Source of the DNA: Oscillospiraceae bacterium | Lineage (GTDB): Bacteria; Bacillota; Clostridia; Oscillospirales; Oscillospiraceae | Assembly: GCA_016297855.1 (NCBI GenBank) | Contig: JAEDFW010000028.1 | Span: 1 to 16,735 of the forward strand | DNA: 16,735 nucleotides | Direction of reading: 5' to 3' | Shown here: positions 14,477-16,735 of the stretch, in pieces | Layout: the number at the start of each line of letters is the position of its first letter | How positions within the stretch are numbered: position 1 is the first letter of the stretch | Program-made: the position numbers and the translations under genes | The notes under the pieces: model-generated | Told to the model about the DNA's origin: nothing | Seen by the model: only the letters and a program-made list of their open reading frames with translations | Database searches by the model: none

Positions 14477-14503
14477 TCTAGCATGGGACGTGCGACAAAT
14501 CAA
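14475..14503 (-). promoter_or_regulatory. Sigma-A promoter of glpK
   Basis: On the minus strand TTGATT (14503-14498) and TAGAAT (14480-14475) are separated by exactly 17 nt, and the -10 is extended by TGC. It lies just past the citrate synthase terminator, so glpK has its own transcript with a leader of about 140 nt. Confidence 0.75.
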
Positions 14504-14509
14504 CCGTCA

Positions 14510-14544
14510 AATCAAAAAACCGGCTCCGAAGAACGGAGCCGGTT
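14510..14544 (-). terminator. Rho-independent terminator of citrate synthase
   Basis: Perfect 11-bp arms AACCGGCTCCG (14518-14528) and CGGAGCCGGTT (14534-14544) enclose a 5-nt loop. On the minus strand the U-tract of six T includes the last two bases of the stem. It lies 7 nt beyond the citrate synthase stop. Confidence 0.93.
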
Positions 14545-14551
14545 GCATGGT

Positions 14552-15913
14552 TTATCGCGTATCAATGGGAATATAGGGCTGTTTTTTCAGTGCGGCGCGG
14601 TAAGCAGGGCGCATGATGCGGTTTCCAGTGAGTACCTCCTCAAGCCGGTGCGCGCACCAGCCAGCGATACGCGCGCTGGCAAACAGCGGCGTATACAGAG
14701 CCTCGGGTATGCCGAGCATGTTGTAGATCAGACCCGAATACATGTCGACATTGGCACACATCGGGAGCGTTTGATGCTTGCGTGCCATGATCTTTTGGAT
14801 GCCCAGCTGCTCCACACGCTCCATCAGCTCAAGATCGCCGAGACGGCCTTTGGACTCAGCCAGTGTGGTGGCATAGCGCTGGATGATGACGGCGCGCGGA
14901 TCGCTCATGGTATAGACCGCGTGGCCAAGACCGTAAATCTTTCCGGAATGGTCATTGGCCTCACCGTCGAGAATTCGGTCAAGATATGCGCCGAGCGCTG
15001 CGTCTGTCGGTGCTTCGCCGACGGCGGATTTGATATCGCGGAACATGTTCAGCACGCGCGCATTTGCGCCTCCGTGCAGCGGCCCTTTGAGTGAGCCAAC
15101 CGCGCCTGCAATGGCACTGTAGGTATCGGTGCCGGAGGACGAGATCGCACGGCAGACAAAGGTGGAGTTGTTGCTGGAATGCTCGGCATGCAGAATCAGC
15201 ATCAGATCGAGTAGGTGCGCTTCTTCACTGGTATAGCTGGCGTCTGCCCGCGTCATGCGCAGCAGGTTTTCCGCTACCGACAGATCGGGCGAGGGGTAGT
15301 GCAGAAACAACGATTTTCCGTAAAAATAGTGCTGCTGTGCGGCATAGGCGTTGGCGGCAATGAGCGGGAAACGACTGATCAGCTCAATCGACTGCCGCAG
15401 GATATTCTCCGCCGAGGTGTCATCTGCCATATCGTCATAGCTGTAGAGTGCGAGAACGCTGCGCGCGAGCTGGTTCATGATATCGCGGCTCGGCGCTTTT
15501 AAAATGATATCCTCGGTAAACCCGGACGGCATCTGCCGGGCAGAGGCGAGGATCTCATTGAACTGCTGCTGCTGCAGCCGGGTGGGAAGCCTGCCGAGCA
15601 GAAGCAGATATGCCACCTCTTCATAGCCGAAGGTACAGGAGGCCTGATGTGCTTCTACAATATCCTCTACGCTGATGCCGCGGTAATAGAGCTTGCCGGG
15701 CATGGGAACGCGCGCGCCATCTTCCACATAATAACCCTGGACGCTGCCTATATGGCTGACGCCGATCACAACGCCGGTGCCGTCGGCATTGCGCAGTCCG
15801 CGCTTGACTGACTGATCGTTATAAGCTTCCGGAGAAATAGCGTATTCTGCTGCAATATTCTCGCCGAGATTTTTGATGTAGCGTTCCAACAGAGCATTGT
15901 GTTCAGACATCAT
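14552..15913 (-). CDS. gltA: Citrate synthase
   Basis: The enzyme condenses acetyl-CoA and oxaloacetate to citrate. The 453-residue product is of the type I citrate/2-methylcitrate synthase family, with the catalytic triad in context: His280 in P-L-H-G-G-A-N, His331 in GLGHAVY and Asp390 in NVDMYSG. An N-terminal extension of about 60 residues before the core (GVSHIGSVQGYY) is usual in clostridial members. AAAGGAGG on the minus strand lies 5 nt before the ATG at 15913 and 8 nt before the second ATG at 15910. The longer in-frame extension begins upstream of the predicted promoter and is rejected. It is divergent from an aconitase-family gene, which favours citrate over 2-methylcitrate synthesis, probably to supply 2-oxoglutarate and glutamate. 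Confidence 0.95.
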   Translation of the reverse strand: MMSEHNALLERYIKNLGENIAAEYAISPEAYNDQSVKRGLRNADGTGVVIGVSHIGSVQGYYVEDGARVPMPGKLYYRGISVEDIVEAHQASCTFGYEEVAYLLLLGRLPTRLQQQQFNEILASARQMPSGFTEDIILKAPSRDIMNQLARSVLALYSYDDMADDTSAENILRQSIELISRFPLIAANAYAAQQHYFYGKSLFLHYPSPDLSVAENLLRMTRADASYTSEEAHLLDLMLILHAEHSSNNSTFVCRAISSSGTDTYSAIAGAVGSLKGPLHGGANARVLNMFRDIKSAVGEAPTDAALGAYLDRILDGEANDHSGKIYGLGHAVYTMSDPRAVIIQRYATTLAESKGRLGDLELMERVEQLGIQKIMARKHQTLPMCANVDMYSGLIYNMLGIPEALYTPLFASARIAGWCAHRLEEVLTGNRIMRPAYRAALKKQPYIPIDTR

Positions 15914-15926
15914 GGGCGCCTCCTTT

Positions 15927-15938
15927 TGGGATTTCCCA
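15927..15938. promoter_or_regulatory. Short palindrome at the citrate synthase start site
   Basis: TGGGA-TT-TCCCA has 5-bp arms centred at the predicted +1 (about 15933). It is short enough to occur by chance. Confidence 0.25.
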
Positions 15939-15939
15939 T

Positions 15940-15968
15940 ATTGTAGAGGAAAAAACGGAAAAATGCAA
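15940..15968 (-). promoter_or_regulatory. Sigma-A promoter of citrate synthase
   Basis: On the minus strand TTGCAT (15968-15963) and TACAAT (15945-15940) are separated by 17 nt. The predicted start near 15933 gives a leader of about 20 nt holding the AAAGGAGG ribosome binding site. The -35 box is part of a repeated CTTGCAT motif. Confidence 0.75.
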
Positions 15969-16076
15969 GAAGAATTTTTCGAAAATTCATATATAGCCAA
16001 TTCATGTAAAATTAACTGCTATATTTTTTACTAAAATGCAAGTAAAATAAAAAAACTTGCATAGCATCTTGCGCAT
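15963..16076. repeat. Four copies of a CTTGC(A)T motif between the divergent promoters
   Basis: Two copies face minus (ATGCAAG at 15963-15969 and 16036-16042) and two face plus (CTTGCAT at 16056-16062, CTTGCGCAT at 16068-16076). The inner two extend to a perfect 8-bp inverted repeat, ATGCAAGT and ACTTGCAT, with an 11-nt A-rich spacer. The outer copies coincide with the -35 boxes of citrate synthase and of the aconitase-family gene. This looks like an operator set for one shared regulator. Confidence 0.5.
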
Positions 16077-16097
16077 TTTACGAACAACTGTTATACT
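16069..16097 (+). promoter_or_regulatory. Sigma-A promoter of the aconitase-family gene
   Basis: TTGCGC (16069-16074), a 17-nt spacer and TATACT (16092-16097) with an extended TGT before it. The predicted start is near 16104, about 28 nt before the ATG. Confidence 0.7.
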
Positions 16098-16131
16098 GTC
16101 TCTGACTAAGAAAAAAGGCGGCGAGTGGGAT

Positions 16132-16735
16132 ATGCAACTCATCAAAAACAAAGCCATCTGGCAAAGCGGACGACCGGTCTGCGCAAGCGACGGCAGAAAA
16201 GAAGGAACCATTGCCTGGAGAATTCTGCACAGTCACAACAGCGGCAGTGACACACAACTGCGCATCAAATTTGACAGCCTGATCTCGCATGACATTACCT
16301 ATGTCGGCATTATTCAGACGGCCAAGGCGAGCGGGCTTACGCGCTTTCCGGTGCCGTATGTGATGACCAATTGCCACAACAGCCTCTGCGCCGTTGGCGG
16401 TACAATCAATGAGGATGACCATGTGTTCGGCCTTTCAGCGGCAAAGAAATACGGCGGTATTTATGTGCCCGCCAATCAGGCGGTGATCCACCAGTACGCC
16501 CGGGAGATGATGACGGGCTGCAGCCGGATGATCCTCGGATCTGACAGCCATACGCGGTATGGTGCGCTTGGAACGATGGGCATCGGCGAAGGCGGTCCCG
16601 AGATTGTCAAGCAGCTGTTAAGCAATACATATGATATTGCCATGCCAGAGGTCGTACTGGTGTACCTGACCGGCAAGCCAAACCGCGGTGTAGGCCCGCA
16701 CGATGTGGCCATTGCGCTGTGCGGCGCGGTGTATG
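16132..16735 (+). CDS. Aconitase-superfamily hydratase, cut by the window end
   Basis: The open frame runs from the ATG at 16132 to the last base, giving 201 residues. It has the aconitase fold's substrate-site signature G-S-D-S-H-T-R (136-142) followed by [12 protein letters not shown], and an upstream block [12 protein letters not shown]. The three Cys that hold the [4Fe-4S] cluster in aconitases would lie further downstream and cannot be checked. The sequence resembles the branch often annotated simply as 'hydratase' (Escherichia coli YbhJ-like) more than classical AcnA or AcnB. The divergent citrate synthase gene with shared motifs makes aconitate hydratase (citrate to isocitrate) the best guess. 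The ribosome binding site is modest (GGCGG at 16117-16121, 10 nt before the ATG). Confidence 0.82.
   Translation, partial: MQLIKNKAIWQSGRPVCASDGRKEGTIAWRILHSHNSGSDTQLRIKFDSLISHDITYVGIIQTAKASGLTRFPVPYVMTNCHNSLCAVGGTINEDDHVFGLSAAKKYGGIYVPANQAVIHQYAREMMTGCSRMILGSDSHTRYGALGTMGIGEGGPEIVKQLLSNTYDIAMPEVVLVYLTGKPNRGVGPHDVAIALCGAVY

Noticed and set aside
15914..16000. N-terminal extension of citrate synthase
   Set aside because: The extension crosses the predicted promoter and ribosome binding site; AAAGGAGG points to the ATG at 15913 or 15910.

Overview
The window looks like a chromosomal housekeeping segment of an endospore-forming, Gram-positive anaerobe of class Clostridia. I would guess the order Oscillospirales, but that placement is inference only. 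The evidence is a clear spoIIR, an AddAB (RexAB) recombination nuclease instead of RecBCD, strong AGGAGG-type ribosome binding sites, the clostridial ApgM-type phosphoglycerate mutase homologue, the MEP-pathway gene ispE, and a moderately high G+C content. I see no tRNA, rRNA, CRISPR array, transposase or phage gene, and no sign of recent transfer.

Layout. (a) 1-1016: the 3' part of a membrane-anchored protein with three bacterial Ig-like domains, ending at a two-way terminator facing a small DUF378 membrane protein on the minus strand. (b) 1403-4912: an operon with a sigma-A type promoter, an ApgM-family protein, a DUF1015 protein and ispE, packed with a 5-nt gap and a 1-nt TAATG overlap. 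(c) 4907-5574: spoIIR. Its ATG directly follows the T-tract of the ispE terminator, its SD lies in that terminator stem, and a sigma-F-like promoter lies across the ispE stop codon and the stem's left arm. (d) 5600-12464: addB-addA with an 8-nt overlap, behind an extended -10 promoter with a dyad centred near the expected +1. (e) 12508-12717, minus: a 46-residue, 70 percent Asn/Gln protein behind an exact match to the sigma-G consensus. (f) 12743-14503, minus: orphan glycerol kinase with its own promoter, dyad, structured leader and strong terminator. (g) 14510-16735: citrate synthase (minus) divergent from an aconitase-superfamily gene (plus, cut by the window end), sharing a 218-bp regulatory region with four CTTGC-type motif copies.

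How the genes relate. The citrate synthase/aconitase pair would make citrate and isomerise it, the first steps toward 2-oxoglutarate and glutamate. AddAB repairs double-strand breaks. SpoIIR is the forespore signal that activates sigma-E in the mother cell, and the Asn/Gln-rich protein is probably made later in the forespore under sigma-G. The ApgM/DUF1015/IspE operon joins isoprenoid precursor synthesis to two enzymes whose substrates are uncertain.

No gene cassette here is obviously a new defence or mobile system. The most unusual material is small: the terminator/promoter/RBS overlap at spoIIR, the sigma-G-driven Asn/Gln-rich mini-protein, the degenerate N-terminal nucleotide-binding motif in AddB, and the operator-like repeats between citrate synthase and aconitase. 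Every promoter, operator and structure call was made by eye and is inference.
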